A stretch of 64,000 nt of DNA. Origin: Nitriliruptoraceae bacterium. Its GTDB lineage: Bacteria; Actinomycetota; Nitriliruptoria; Nitriliruptorales; Nitriliruptoraceae. Positions 24,875-33,609 of this stretch are shown piece after piece. Numbering within the stretch: position 1 is the first letter of the stretch; the number at the start of each line of letters is the position of its first letter. Location of the stretch: contig PXDB01000124.1 of the NCBI GenBank assembly GCA_003565155.1, forward strand, positions 1 to 64,000, written 5' to 3'. The translations under genes and the position numbers were made by a program. The notes under the pieces were generated by a model. That model did not search any database and was not told where the DNA came from. It was given only the letters and a program-made list of their open reading frames with translations.

Positions 24875-25921
24875 TCAGCTGTTGCCCGCCCCGGGCAGCT
24901 GTACCGTGAACCGGGTTCCCTCACCGACAACGCTCGCTACCGCGACCGTCCCGCCGTGTTGCTCCACTGCGTGACGGACGATCGAGAGCCCGAGACCGGT
25001 ACCGCCCGTGGTCCGCGATCGGGCAGCGTCGACCCGGTAGAAGCGCTCGAAGATCCGGTCCAGCTCTCCCTCGGGGAGGCCGATCCCGGTGTCGATCACC
25101 GCCAACTGCACGTCACCGCCGGGCTCGACACCCTCCTGAGCGCCCGGAGCGGTGCCGGAGGAGACCTCGATGCGGACACTGCCGCCCGGTTCGTTGTAGG
25201 TGATCGCGTTCGCCAAGAGGTTCTGCACGATCAGCTCCAGGTCCCGGTGACTGCCCTCGATCAGCAACTCCGTCGGTGCGTGCACCGTCACCTCGACCTC
25301 GTGCCGCTCAGCGCGGTCGTACTGCGCGGCGACCACCCGGCGGACCAGCTCAGCGAGGTCCAGGGGGGCACGCTCCATGGGGCCACCCTCCTCGAGCCGG
25401 CGCAGATCCAGTAGGTCGTGCACGAGCGCCGAGAGTCGACCTGCCTCCTTGTTCAGCCGCCGGATCAGCTCTGGTACCCGTTCCGGTTGGTCTTCGACCA
25501 CGACCGACAGCGCTTCCGCCAGGGTCTGGATGCTGGCGACGGGCGTCTTGAGCTCGTGGGAGGTGTTGGCGACGAAGTCGCGCCGCAACTGGTCGACCCG
25601 GTGCTCGCCGGTCCGGTCGGTGATCAGCAGGAGCACCTCGTCGCGGATCATCGAGACACTCACCCGCAGCCGGGCACCGAGGTGGTCGGTATCCAGGCTG
25701 ACCGCTTCTCCGCTGTCGGTGACCTCCTCGACCGCGTCGGCCAGCACGGGGAGGACGAGCACGTCGGCCGCCTTGCGTATCCGGTCCTCGGCCGCAAGGC
25801 CGAGCAGGCGGCGCGCTGTCTGGTTCACCGCCATCACGTCGCCGTCGGCGGTGAGCAGGACCGCACCCTGGGCGATGGACTCGACGAGTTCCAGCCGGCG
25901 GGAGCGCGGTTTGGCGGTCAA
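24875..25921 (-). CDS. PAS-containing sensor histidine kinase (PhoR/SenX3-like)
   Basis: 348 residues from TTG 25921. A PAS-like sensor (about 8-105) precedes the dimerisation box with SHELKTPVASIQTL, where His is the phosphorylated residue, then an ATPase domain with N-box NLLANAITYNEPGG, G1 DTGIGLP and G2 GGTGLGLSIVRH. No transmembrane segment, so a soluble cytoplasmic kinase. SenX3/PhoR relatives sense phosphate limitation through a partner; no response regulator, pstSCAB or phoU gene is adjacent, so it is an orphan in this window. Confidence 0.9.
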   Translation of the reverse strand: MTAKPRSRRLELVESIAQGAVLLTADGDVMAVNQTARRLLGLAAEDRIRKAADVLVLPVLADAVEEVTDSGEAVSLDTDHLGARLRVSVSMIRDEVLLLITDRTGEHRVDQLRRDFVANTSHELKTPVASIQTLAEALSVVVEDQPERVPELIRRLNKEAGRLSALVHDLLDLRRLEEGGPMERAPLDLAELVRRVVAAQYDRAERHEVEVTVHAPTELLIEGSHRDLELIVQNLLANAITYNEPGGSVRIEVSSGTAPGAQEGVEPGGDVQLAVIDTGIGLPEGELDRIFERFYRVDAARSRTTGGTGLGLSIVRHAVEQHGGTVAVASVVGEGTRFTVQLPGAGNS

Positions 25922-26242
25922 CGACGGTCAGCCTCCGCTCACGGGTTCTGGGTGTCCTCCGACCGAGCTGCCCGACGACACGCGGTCGCTGCGCGGCGCA
26001 GCTCGCGACGACCCCCCGGTGCCACGTTGACGAAGTCTAGGGGTATGCGGCGGGCCGCCCGACGGTGACGAGGGGCCGTCCGGTCAGCTGAGGAACTGCT
26101 GGGGGCGGGGCACCTGGCGACGACGCCGAGCTCGGCCTGCACCGCCACCAGTCCTGTGCTCTCGGTCACACCACCGGGCAGGCGTCGCGGGGTCCGGCGC
26201 GTGCGATGACGTCGGTCGGGCCCCGTGGGCGTGCGTCGGGCG
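25922..26242. other. Intergenic region upstream of the histidine kinase
   Basis: About 320 bp separating the kinase start from the end of the antiporter operon. A minus-strand frame of 76 residues at 25939-26169 has no recognisable features. No convincing promoter or hairpin. Confidence 0.5.
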
Positions 26243-28117
26243 TCAGGGGCGCAGTGCCCAGAGCAGCAGGAGCGCCACGACCGCGAACCACACGCCGAGC
26301 GCCCGCCACCGGGTCAGCAACTCATCCACACGCCCGAACGCGTCCAGTGGCCGGACCCGTGTGCGCAGCCGCCCACCGGACGTCTGCAACCGCGCACCGA
26401 CCCGGCCACCTGCGTCCAGGATGCGACGGAGCCGGCTTCCCACGGTGTGCACCACGGCCTCGAGGGGCACCACCAGATCGCCGGGGGGAGGACGCCACAG
26501 CTCCACCCGGTCGCGATCGGAGGAGGCATCCCCCGCCCTGTCGGACGTCCGGTCCGATCGTCGGCCCGCCAGCCGCCGACCCCACCAGATACCCAGCCCG
26601 GCCAGCCCGAGACCGGTGACGACAGGCCAGGTGGCGGCGACCAGCGCGCTGGTGGTGAAGCGTGGCGCTGGCCAGGTGTCGGTCAGCAGCGCGGGCAGCA
26701 CGTAGGTGGCGGTCGCGACCCCGAGCAGCAGTCCGAACCAGGCGAGGCTGGATCCGGACCGCCTCGATGTCCGGCCGGTGGTGTGCGCAGCGCCAGGGGG
26801 AGCGGGATCCGGCATCGCACGCGCCAGCAGCACCAGCACGCGCGCCACCAGCAGCGTCGTGCCGATCGCGCCGAACGACAGTGCGAGCACGAGTTGGTCC
26901 CCCGCCGGCCCGGGCAGTAGCCCGGCCGTGTCCTTGGCCGCCTGCTTCGCGAGGTAGCCGCTGGTGAAGGGCGCACCGGCCAGCGCCAGGCCCGCGAAGG
27001 CGGTCCCGGCCAGCACCACCCGACGGGGAAGCCGGTCCTTGACCGCCACGCTCAGGAACATGGTGGCCTTCGCGAGACCGTGGTGGAGCACGTAGGCGGC
27101 GACCGCCGTGGCGGCCGCGACCGCGCGGGCGGGGTCGGTGGCGCCCACGCCGACGATGACCGCGATGAACCCCATCTGCGAGATGCTGGAGTACGCCAGC
27201 ACCACCTTGACCTTCTCCTGGGTGACGCCGACCAGCGCCGCCCCGAGGATCGATACCAGCCCCACGAGCACCAGGGTCGGTCCGAGCACGCCCGGGGGAC
27301 CTGCTTCCAGGCCGAGCACCGACAGCCAGCCCACCACGCCGGCCTTGATCATCGCGCCGCTGAGCACCGCGCTGGCGGGCACCGGCGCGGCCGGGTGGGC
27401 CAGCGGCAACCACAGGTGGAGTGGGATCACGCCGGCCTTCACCGCGAAGCCGGCCAGCATCGAGGCCAGCCCGACCGTCGGCACCTGCTCCAGCGCGATC
27501 GCGTCGGCCAGTCCCTCCAGGGAGGTGGTCCCTGCACGGCTCGCCGCCACCAGCATCCCGGCGAGGACCAGCGCCTCACCGAGCACCGACAGCACCATGT
27601 AGACCCGCCCGGCCCGCCGTGCCGCGTCGGAACGGTCGTGGACCACCAGGGGGTAGGCGGCGAAGGTCATCACCGCGAAGGCCGCGTAGAGGGTCACCAG
27701 GTCGGCCGCGACCACGACACCGAGGTTGCCGGTGAGCGCCAGCAACCACACGGTGGCCGTACCCAGCCGGGCGGTGAGCAGGTCGCGTGCGGCGACGGCG
27801 CCACCGAGCCACACCAGGGCGATGGCCGCCAGCAGCAGCCGGCGGGGATCCGCCACGGTGAGCTCGAGGTCCAGCAGCAGCCAGGTGACGTCGGGTGCGG
27901 GGCCGGCCGGTGGCACCAGGGCGAAGAACAGAGCGGGGAGCGTGGCGAGGACCGCGAGCGGGTGGCGGTGCCGTGCCGGGAGCAGCGGCGCGACCAGCGC
28001 CGCGAGCAGCGGCACCGCCAGGGGCGCGGTCCACAGCAGCGTCGATCCCACGGCGGCGGGTGAGAGCGACGGCACCTGCGCCAGCAGGCGCAGCAGCGGC
28101 GGTGTCAGGGCGCTCAT
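26243..28117 (-). CDS. Complex-I/Mrp antiporter-like proton-conducting subunit (third of operon)
   Basis: 624 residues from ATG 28117, which overlaps the preceding stop (ATGA). Fourteen or so hydrophobic helices; the core proton-conducting motif is clear, FAVKAGVIPLHLWLPLAHPAAP with the channel Lys and following helix, then MIKAGVVG. Later helices carry YSSISQMGFI and VLHHGLAKATMFL as in NuoM/MrpD/HyfB. A long soluble C-terminal region (about 500-600) with many Arg residues precedes a last helix. Related proteins translocate H+ or Na+. It is the longest and least typical of the three paralogues here. Confidence 0.88.
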   Translation of the reverse strand: MSALTPPLLRLLAQVPSLSPAAVGSTLLWTAPLAVPLLAALVAPLLPARHRHPLAVLATLPALFFALVPPAGPAPDVTWLLLDLELTVADPRRLLLAAIALVWLGGAVAARDLLTARLGTATVWLLALTGNLGVVVAADLVTLYAAFAVMTFAAYPLVVHDRSDAARRAGRVYMVLSVLGEALVLAGMLVAASRAGTTSLEGLADAIALEQVPTVGLASMLAGFAVKAGVIPLHLWLPLAHPAAPVPASAVLSGAMIKAGVVGWLSVLGLEAGPPGVLGPTLVLVGLVSILGAALVGVTQEKVKVVLAYSSISQMGFIAVIVGVGATDPARAVAAATAVAAYVLHHGLAKATMFLSVAVKDRLPRRVVLAGTAFAGLALAGAPFTSGYLAKQAAKDTAGLLPGPAGDQLVLALSFGAIGTTLLVARVLVLLARAMPDPAPPGAAHTTGRTSRRSGSSLAWFGLLLGVATATYVLPALLTDTWPAPRFTTSALVAATWPVVTGLGLAGLGIWWGRRLAGRRSDRTSDRAGDASSDRDRVELWRPPPGDLVVPLEAVVHTVGSRLRRILDAGGRVGARLQTSGGRLRTRVRPLDAFGRVDELLTRWRALGVWFAVVALLLLWALRP

Positions 28118-29676
28118 GGCCGCCCCTCGAACAGCACCCGGGCGATGCCTTCCGCCCAGTCGATCGGGCTGAAGGGCAGGCCGGCGAGCACTCCCAGCAC
28201 CAGCACGCTCGTGCCGGTCAGCACCGCCGGGAACAGCAGCCACAGGTCCGCTTCCCGCAGCTTGGCGCGCACGGAGCTGCCGGTGATGCGCACGCCCTGC
28301 GGGGTGAGCGCTGCGGCGGCTGATGCCGGGGCGGGATGGTCGGGAACCTCCTCCTCGCGGGCGAACCAGGCACGCGAGAGCATCGGCAGGAAGTAGGCCG
28401 CGTTCAGCGCGCTCGAGGCCAGCAGCACCAGGATGACCCAGTCCTGGCCGACGTCGGCGGCACCGAGGCCCAGGTGCCACTTCGTCACGAACCCGACGGT
28501 CGGCGGCACCCCGATCTTGCCGAGCGCGGCGATCGTCATCATCGTCATCGTCACCGGTGCCCGGCGACCGGCCCCGGCCATCTCACTGACCGCGGTGATC
28601 CGATAGTTGCGAGCGAGGATGCCGGCGCCGTAGAACAGGGTGACCTTCATCACGCCCTGGTGGACCAGATGGGCCAGTGCCCCGGTGACGCTCACCAGGC
28701 TCACGATGCTCGCACCCAGCACGATGTAGGACAGCTGGCTGACCGTGGAGAAAGCCAGCCTGCGTTTGATGTTGTCCTGCACCAGCGCGCGCAGCGACCC
28801 GTAGACGATGGTGAACGCCGCGACGACGGCCAGCGGCGTGAGCACCCCGAGTTCGGTCGCCAGCGGGGCGCCGTACAGGTCGTGGACGACCCGCACGATG
28901 CCGTACGCCCCGGCCTTGACCACGGCCACGGCGTGCAGCAGCGCGCTGACGGGCGCGGGCGCCACCATCGCCCGTGGCAGCCACCCATGGAGGGGGACCA
29001 GCGCCGCCTTGACCCCGAGCCCGGTCACCAGCAGGACGAAGATCACGGTCAGGGCGGCGCGCTCCTGGCCAGCCAGCGCCGACAGCGCGGCGGTGTCGCC
29101 GAAGGTGACGGTGCCGGCCAACGCCTGCAGCCACACCGTGCCCAGCAGCAGCACCGCCCCACCCGTGACGGTGTAGAGCAGGTAGATGCGGCCGCCGGCG
29201 CGGGCCTTCTCATCGCCCTGGTGCACCACCAGCGGGTAGGTGGTGACGGTCAGCAGCTCGTAGAAGAGCAGGAAGGTGACGAGGTTGCCGGCAAGGGCGA
29301 TGCCCACCGTGGAGGCCACGCACAGGCTGAAGAACCCGAAGAACCGGGAGCGGTGGTCACCACGGGCCAGGTAGCCGATCGCGTAGATCGTGGTGGTGAA
29401 CCACAGCAGGGCCGACAGGAACACGAACAGCACCGGGATCGGATCGGCCTTCAGCACCAGGTCGATCCCGGGCAGGAACGTGGCGCGCAGCTCGTACTGC
29501 GCGCCCGTGAACACCCCCACGGCCAGCACCAGGACCAGCACCACCTTGACCCCGGCACCGACGAGGTTGATGGTGCGGCGGGTGCGCTCCCACGCCTCGG
29601 GCAGGGGGAAGATCAGCGCCGCTGGCAGGAAGGACGCCGCCATCAGCGCGAGCAGCAGCCCGCCACCCCCGCTCAT
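28114..29676 (-). CDS. Complex-I/Mrp antiporter-like proton-conducting subunit (second of operon)
   Basis: 520 residues from ATG 29676 (GAGGTGG upstream; GTG 29685 possible). Conserved helix motif VKAALVPLHGWLPRAMVAPAPVSALLHAVAVVKAGAYGI, with VYGSLRALVQDNIKRRLAFSTVSQLSYIVLG, are standard for the MrpD/NuoL/NuoN group; LFYELLTVTTYPLVVHQG contains the conserved channel Glu of TM5. Predicted 13-14 helices. Overlaps the downstream gene by 4 bp and follows the upstream paralogue by 21 bp, so co-translated. Transported ion not predictable. Confidence 0.9.
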   Translation of the reverse strand: MSGGGGLLLALMAASFLPAALIFPLPEAWERTRRTINLVGAGVKVVLVLVLAVGVFTGAQYELRATFLPGIDLVLKADPIPVLFVFLSALLWFTTTIYAIGYLARGDHRSRFFGFFSLCVASTVGIALAGNLVTFLLFYELLTVTTYPLVVHQGDEKARAGGRIYLLYTVTGGAVLLLGTVWLQALAGTVTFGDTAALSALAGQERAALTVIFVLLVTGLGVKAALVPLHGWLPRAMVAPAPVSALLHAVAVVKAGAYGIVRVVHDLYGAPLATELGVLTPLAVVAAFTIVYGSLRALVQDNIKRRLAFSTVSQLSYIVLGASIVSLVSVTGALAHLVHQGVMKVTLFYGAGILARNYRITAVSEMAGAGRRAPVTMTMMTIAALGKIGVPPTVGFVTKWHLGLGAADVGQDWVILVLLASSALNAAYFLPMLSRAWFAREEEVPDHPAPASAAAALTPQGVRITGSSVRAKLREADLWLLFPAVLTGTSVLVLGVLAGLPFSPIDWAEGIARVLFEGRP

Positions 29677-29697
29677 GGCCGCCACCTCGCACCCACC

Positions 29698-31209
29698 TCA
29701 GGCTCCCGACACGGGCGCGCCGACCTGGACCAGGTCGACCAGCAGGCGCGGGAACAGACCGAACACCAGCGTGGAGGTGGCCAGCAGCAGGGCGATCACG
29801 TCCCGGCCGTCCCAGGCCCGCACCGGCGGGGACTCCTCAGGTGTGGCGAAGGCCGGGAGCAGGAAGCGGGTCAGGTAGGCGGCGGTCAGCAGGGTGCCCA
29901 GCAGGATCACGGCGACGATCCACCACCGCTCCAGGGCCACGGCGCCCAGCAGCAGGTACCACTTGGCGATGAAGCCGCCCGTGGGTGGCAGGCCCACCAG
30001 GCTCAGCGCCGCGACCCCGAAGGCCAACAGGGCGACGGGCCGGCGGGTCGCGCTGCCGGACAACCGGTGCAGCTCCGGATCATGGCCCATCGGCTGGGCA
30101 TCGCGGTGGCCGACCAGCACCACCTCGGCGTCAGCGGCGCTCTCCGCCATGCAGGTGACCGCGAGCAGCATCGCGGCCTTGGCCACACCGTGGCTGACCA
30201 CCAGCACCAGCGCACCGGTCCAGCCCTGCAGCGCGCCGTCGCCCACCAGGGGCACCGAGAGCAGGAGCAGGCCGAGCTGCGACACCGTCGAGGCGGCCAC
30301 CAGGCGCTTCAGCCCCGCGGACCGCAACGCGGTCAGCGATCCCCACACCACCGCGACGCCACCCAACCCACCCAGTAGCCGTGCCGCATCCGTTGTCAGC
30401 AGCTCGGGGGTGGACACGAACCACAGCCGTGCCAGGACGATCACGGCGGCCTTGACCATCACCCCGGACAGGAAGGGGCTGACCGCGGTGGGGGCCTGGG
30501 TGTGGGCGGCGGGCAGCCAGATGTGCAGGGGTGCCAGCGGCATCTTGACCAGCAGCCCCACGGTGATCACTGCCAGCCCGACCCAGCCGAGCGGCGCGTC
30601 GGCGAGCGCTGCACCGAGTTCGGCGTAGGTCACCGTGCCCGCCTGCCACCACACGATGGCGATGCCGAACAGCATGGTCAGGGAGGCCACCAGCTCCGCG
30701 ACGAGGTAGCGGGCACCGGCCAGCAGCGGTGCCCGACCACCTCTGAAGGTCACCAGCAGGGCGCCGCACAGACCGACGAGCTCCAGCAGCAGGTAGGCGG
30801 ACAGCAGGTCGCCCACCAGGCCCAGCGACACCAGTCCGGACCACAGCAGCAGCGAGAGCGGCCAGTGGCCCCGGTGCCGGCGGCGCGGGTCCGCCCGGTC
30901 CTCGAACAGCGCGTGGGCCCCGACGGCGGTACCCACCAGGGCGACGGTCAGCACCAGCGCCGCAGCCAGTCCGTCCGCGACCAGGGTCAGCGGAAGAGCG
31001 GTGGGGCCCGTCAGCTGGAGGGTCACAGCGCCGGTGCTGCGCGCGATGGCCAGGACGAGGGCGAGGGTGGCGAGGCTGCTCGCGACCACGGACGTGGCGG
31101 CGACCCTCCACCGCCACCGCCCCCGCAGCGGCCAGGTCGCCACACCTCCGAGGGCGGGCAGTGCGATCGCCGCGAGCACGAGCGCGCCGGAGACGGGCGC
31201 CGCGGTCAC
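29698..31209 (-). CDS. Complex-I/Mrp antiporter-like proton-conducting subunit (first of three)
   Basis: 503 residues from GTG 31209, in GTGA overlap with the small gene before it. Motifs: LLVKMPLAPLHIWLPAAHTQAP, LKRLVAASTVSQLGLLLL and a TM5 region AYLLLELVGLCGALL with the conserved Glu. These mark a third paralogue of the MrpD/NuoN family. About 14 transmembrane helices. The region between helices 10 and 11 has a hydrophilic insert with repeated His/Asp (VGHRDAQPMGHDPELHRL) not typical of MrpD, possibly an extra-membrane loop. Confidence 0.88.
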   Translation of the reverse strand: MTAAPVSGALVLAAIALPALGGVATWPLRGRWRWRVAATSVVASSLATLALVLAIARSTGAVTLQLTGPTALPLTLVADGLAAALVLTVALVGTAVGAHALFEDRADPRRRHRGHWPLSLLLWSGLVSLGLVGDLLSAYLLLELVGLCGALLVTFRGGRAPLLAGARYLVAELVASLTMLFGIAIVWWQAGTVTYAELGAALADAPLGWVGLAVITVGLLVKMPLAPLHIWLPAAHTQAPTAVSPFLSGVMVKAAVIVLARLWFVSTPELLTTDAARLLGGLGGVAVVWGSLTALRSAGLKRLVAASTVSQLGLLLLSVPLVGDGALQGWTGALVLVVSHGVAKAAMLLAVTCMAESAADAEVVLVGHRDAQPMGHDPELHRLSGSATRRPVALLAFGVAALSLVGLPPTGGFIAKWYLLLGAVALERWWIVAVILLGTLLTAAYLTRFLLPAFATPEESPPVRAWDGRDVIALLLATSTLVFGLFPRLLVDLVQVGAPVSGA

Positions 31210-31478
31210 CGTGGCTGCTCGTCGAGGGAGGTGGGCGCGTCCTGATCGCGGTCGAGACGCACCTCGAGCCACCGGGCGGCCAGCAGCATCGGTACGACGG
31301 TCAGCGCCATGACGGTGACCGTGACGGCGCGTCCGGGCGAGGCGACGCTGGCCACCAGGACGATGCTGCCGGCGCCCATCGCGGTCAGGGGGAGCAGGCG
31401 GCCCACCAGCACCGAGGTACGGAAGGCCAGGACCACGCCGACGAGGAACAGCGTCGCGCCGACGCCCGCCCCGATCAT
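31206..31478 (-). CDS. Small three-helix membrane protein, NuoK/MrpC-like
   Basis: 90 residues from ATG 31478, first gene of the antiporter-like operon. Three hydrophobic helices (about 3-18, 26-45, 51-70) and a charged C-terminal tail. Position and size suggest the NuoK/MnhC role that accompanies antiporter subunits. However the two membrane Glu residues typical of NuoK are absent, so the identity is by context only. Confidence 0.6.
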   Translation of the reverse strand: MIGAGVGATLFLVGVVLAFRTSVLVGRLLPLTAMGAGSIVLVASVASPGRAVTVTVMALTVVPMLLAARWLEVRLDRDQDAPTSLDEQPR

Positions 31479-31600
31479 GTCCCGTCCTGTCCGCCTGCGT
31501 CACCCGTCAGGCTGCCAACGGTAGGGAAGGCGGTGCAGGGTCGTGCGCAGCTCCAGCAGCCGGGGTCGCGGAGGGGATCCGGCCGCACGTGCTGTGCGGG

Positions 31601-32779
31601 TCAGCGCGCCGACAGGATCGCGTCCGCGAAGCGTGCGGTCTGCCACAGATCGCGTGCCGTCACCCACCATCCCCGTTCCTCGTCACCAAGGCCGACGTGG
31701 TCGAAGGTCACCAGGTCGAGGGTCCGCGCGTGCGGGTAGGTGTGCTCGAGCCGCCGGAGCTCGGCGTAGGGGATGACGGGGTCGTCGCGGGCGTGCAGCG
31801 CGATCAGGGGGAGGTCGAGGTCGCCCGCCCGCCGGGCGGGTGAGACCTCCGCGATCCGTTCCCGCAGCACCTCGGGGCTGGCATCGAGGTGGTCGACACT
31901 GCGTGCCGGATCGTCGTCGGTGAGCAGGTCGTACACCGACCGCAGCTCGGTGTCGAGCTGATCGGGATCCTGCTCGCCGTCCAGTGCGGCGGCGACCTCG
32001 GCACGGTCCGGCGGTGGCAGGATGTCCAGGACCTGCTCCCGCACCACCTCACGGGCCCGCGGGTCCGGGTCCCAGTCGTAGGTGTCGCCCTCGACCAGCG
32101 AGCGGCCCGTGGTCGCCGCCTGGACCACCCCGCCCAGGTCCGCGTACGCGCCGAAGGTCGCCACGAGCGCGACGCGGTCCTCGAGCGATGGTTGCGCCGC
32201 GGCGAGCAGGGCGAGGCTCCCGCCGAAGGACAGCCCCGCCAGCACCACCTGGCTGTGATCGGCTGCCAGCGTCCCCGCCACCGCCACGATCCGCTCGACG
32301 TCCGTGGGGCGCAGGTCCTCGCCGTACACCTCCAGCTCGGGCACCACCACGAGCCGGTCGGTACGTGCGAAGGCGGTGGCGATGTCCACCACCCGTCCGT
32401 CGTCGCGGCCCGCCGGGGTCGCGCCCGGCAGCAGCACGACCGCCGGTCGGTCACCGGCACGGCTCGGTGCCGGGGTCGGGCTGCCCGCCACCCTCCCGGC
32501 ACGCGGCGGGCGTGCGGGCACGTAGCGGTCCACCTCGACGTCCCCGACCACGGCCTGCTCCCGGTCGACGTCGGCGGCGAGCGGCCGGGGCGCATCCAGG
32601 CCCAGCCCGTCGACCACGGTGACCAGCGCCGTCGGCGACGGTGACAGGGTCAGAAGGGCCAGTGCTCCGGCAGCGACGGCTGCAGCGAGCAGCCACCGTC
32701 GCCCGTTGCCCCGGCGGCGCACCCCGCCGCGTCCGGCCCCCGGCGCAGGGGGCTGGACAGCCGTCCCGGACACGTTCAT
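31601..32779 (-). CDS. Membrane-anchored alpha/beta hydrolase
   Basis: 392 residues from ATG 32779. One N-terminal helix (about residues 28-46) follows an Arg-rich stretch, giving a membrane anchor with an external hydrolase domain. The nucleophile elbow is GLSFGGS near residue 195; the acid Asp lies in HARDDPVIPY and the catalytic His in VTFDHVGLGD. The fold resembles dienelactone-hydrolase-like enzymes with a lid inserted after the nucleophile. Substrate unknown. It sits 122 bp upstream of the antiporter operon on the same strand. Confidence 0.85.
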   Translation of the reverse strand: MNVSGTAVQPPAPGAGRGGVRRRGNGRRWLLAAAVAAGALALLTLSPSPTALVTVVDGLGLDAPRPLAADVDREQAVVGDVEVDRYVPARPPRAGRVAGSPTPAPSRAGDRPAVVLLPGATPAGRDDGRVVDIATAFARTDRLVVVPELEVYGEDLRPTDVERIVAVAGTLAADHSQVVLAGLSFGGSLALLAAAQPSLEDRVALVATFGAYADLGGVVQAATTGRSLVEGDTYDWDPDPRAREVVREQVLDILPPPDRAEVAAALDGEQDPDQLDTELRSVYDLLTDDDPARSVDHLDASPEVLRERIAEVSPARRAGDLDLPLIALHARDDPVIPYAELRRLEHTYPHARTLDLVTFDHVGLGDEERGWWVTARDLWQTARFADAILSAR

Positions 32780-33101
32780 GCGGCTCGTTCACCCTGTCGC
32801 TGCGCCCCGCCACGGTACGGGAGGACACGGCCGCGGGCGGGGCGAGGGTCGCTGGTGCTCGCGACCCTGTCCTCCTGGCTCCCGGGAGGGGGAGGCGCCG
32901 GCTCCCGGGCAGCGGAGGGCGCCGCGGCCCCGGATGCGCAGCGCCTCGTGATGGTCGCCACCGATGACCGGTCCTGGTGCGGGCAACCGGTGGACGCGGA
33001 TGACCCGGTGGTGCGGTTGCGGACCGCGCAGGACGTGGTGCAACTGCACTGGGAACGGATCACCGTCCGCCTGCCGGTGAGGACCTGCCGATCCGGACCG
33101 C
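32780..33101. other. Intergenic region with a possible decayed gene fragment
   Basis: About 320 bp. A plus-strand frame from about 32951 has residues resembling a small metal-binding protein (SWCGQPVDADDPVV...LHWERI), but the frame runs on without a stop into the GTPase gene. It may be a remnant or chance. No other feature seen. Confidence 0.3.
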
Positions 33102-33311
33102 TCAGTACCGCCGCAGGATCGGGCGTCGATCCTCCCGAGTCCGTCCGTCACAGTCGCGACCGTCCGGGCCGTAGCGATCCCGGGTGTCGCGATGGAGGCC
33201 GGCACGGTCGAAGCCCGCCGGGTCGAAGCCGTCCGGGTCGTAGCGCCGCGGTTGCGCGGTGCGTCGCCGTGAGGGCTCGTTCGGGGTGTTCCGTTGACGT
33301 CGCAGCCGCAT
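33102..33311 (-). CDS. Small Asp/Arg/Gly-rich repetitive protein
   Basis: 69 residues from ATG 33311, with TAGGAG 7 nt upstream. The middle holds short repeats of the type D-x-x-GFD (DPDGFDPAGFDRAGLHRD), giving a charged, low-complexity and probably disordered protein. Family not recognised. Coding status rests on the ribosome site and the non-random repeats. Confidence 0.4.
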   Translation of the reverse strand: MRLRRQRNTPNEPSRRRTAQPRRYDPDGFDPAGFDRAGLHRDTRDRYGPDGRDCDGRTREDRRPILRRY

Positions 33312-33504
33312 CACCGACTCCTACGCTCGGTCGTGGGGAGCATGCGTCCGCGGCGCAGCCGCGTCAAGGGTCTACCGGTCCCCGCTGTGGAGGACGTGCC
33401 GGATGCCGTCACCGGCAGCTGCCATGGCGCCCTCGTCGCCGCTCTGGAGGCCTCGTCGGTGCGGTGGCGCACCGTACGCTGCCGTTCCGCCGAGGAGGAG
33501 GACC

Positions 33505-33609
33505 ATGGGGACCGTGGACCAGCGCGGCGGCGGTACCCGGCCAGCGGCGAGGTGCGGTGGGCATCGTCCCCCGCACCCCGACACCTCACGCCGGGGGAGC
33601 TCGCGATGA
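33505..33609 (+). CDS. Candidate 34-codon leader ORF coupled to the GTPase gene
   Basis: ATG 33505 has a very strong ribosome site (GAGGAGGAGG) and the frame ends in TGA overlapping the GTPase ATG (ATGA at 33606-33609). The 34-residue product is Arg/Gly/Pro-rich and resembles no family. Either it is a translation-coupling leader or the GTPase has an uncharacterised small partner. Confidence 0.35.
   Translation: MGTVDQRGGGTRPAARCGGHRPPHPDTSRRGSSR

Noticed and set aside
25939-26169. 76-residue minus-strand frame upstream of the histidine kinase
   Set aside because: No ribosome site, no family resemblance, composition typical of shadow frames.
32951-33100. Small metal-binding protein (SWCGQPV...H) upstream of the GTPases
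   Set aside because: The frame has no stop before the GTPase gene and only one Cys-Gly motif, so it cannot be delimited; at most a remnant.
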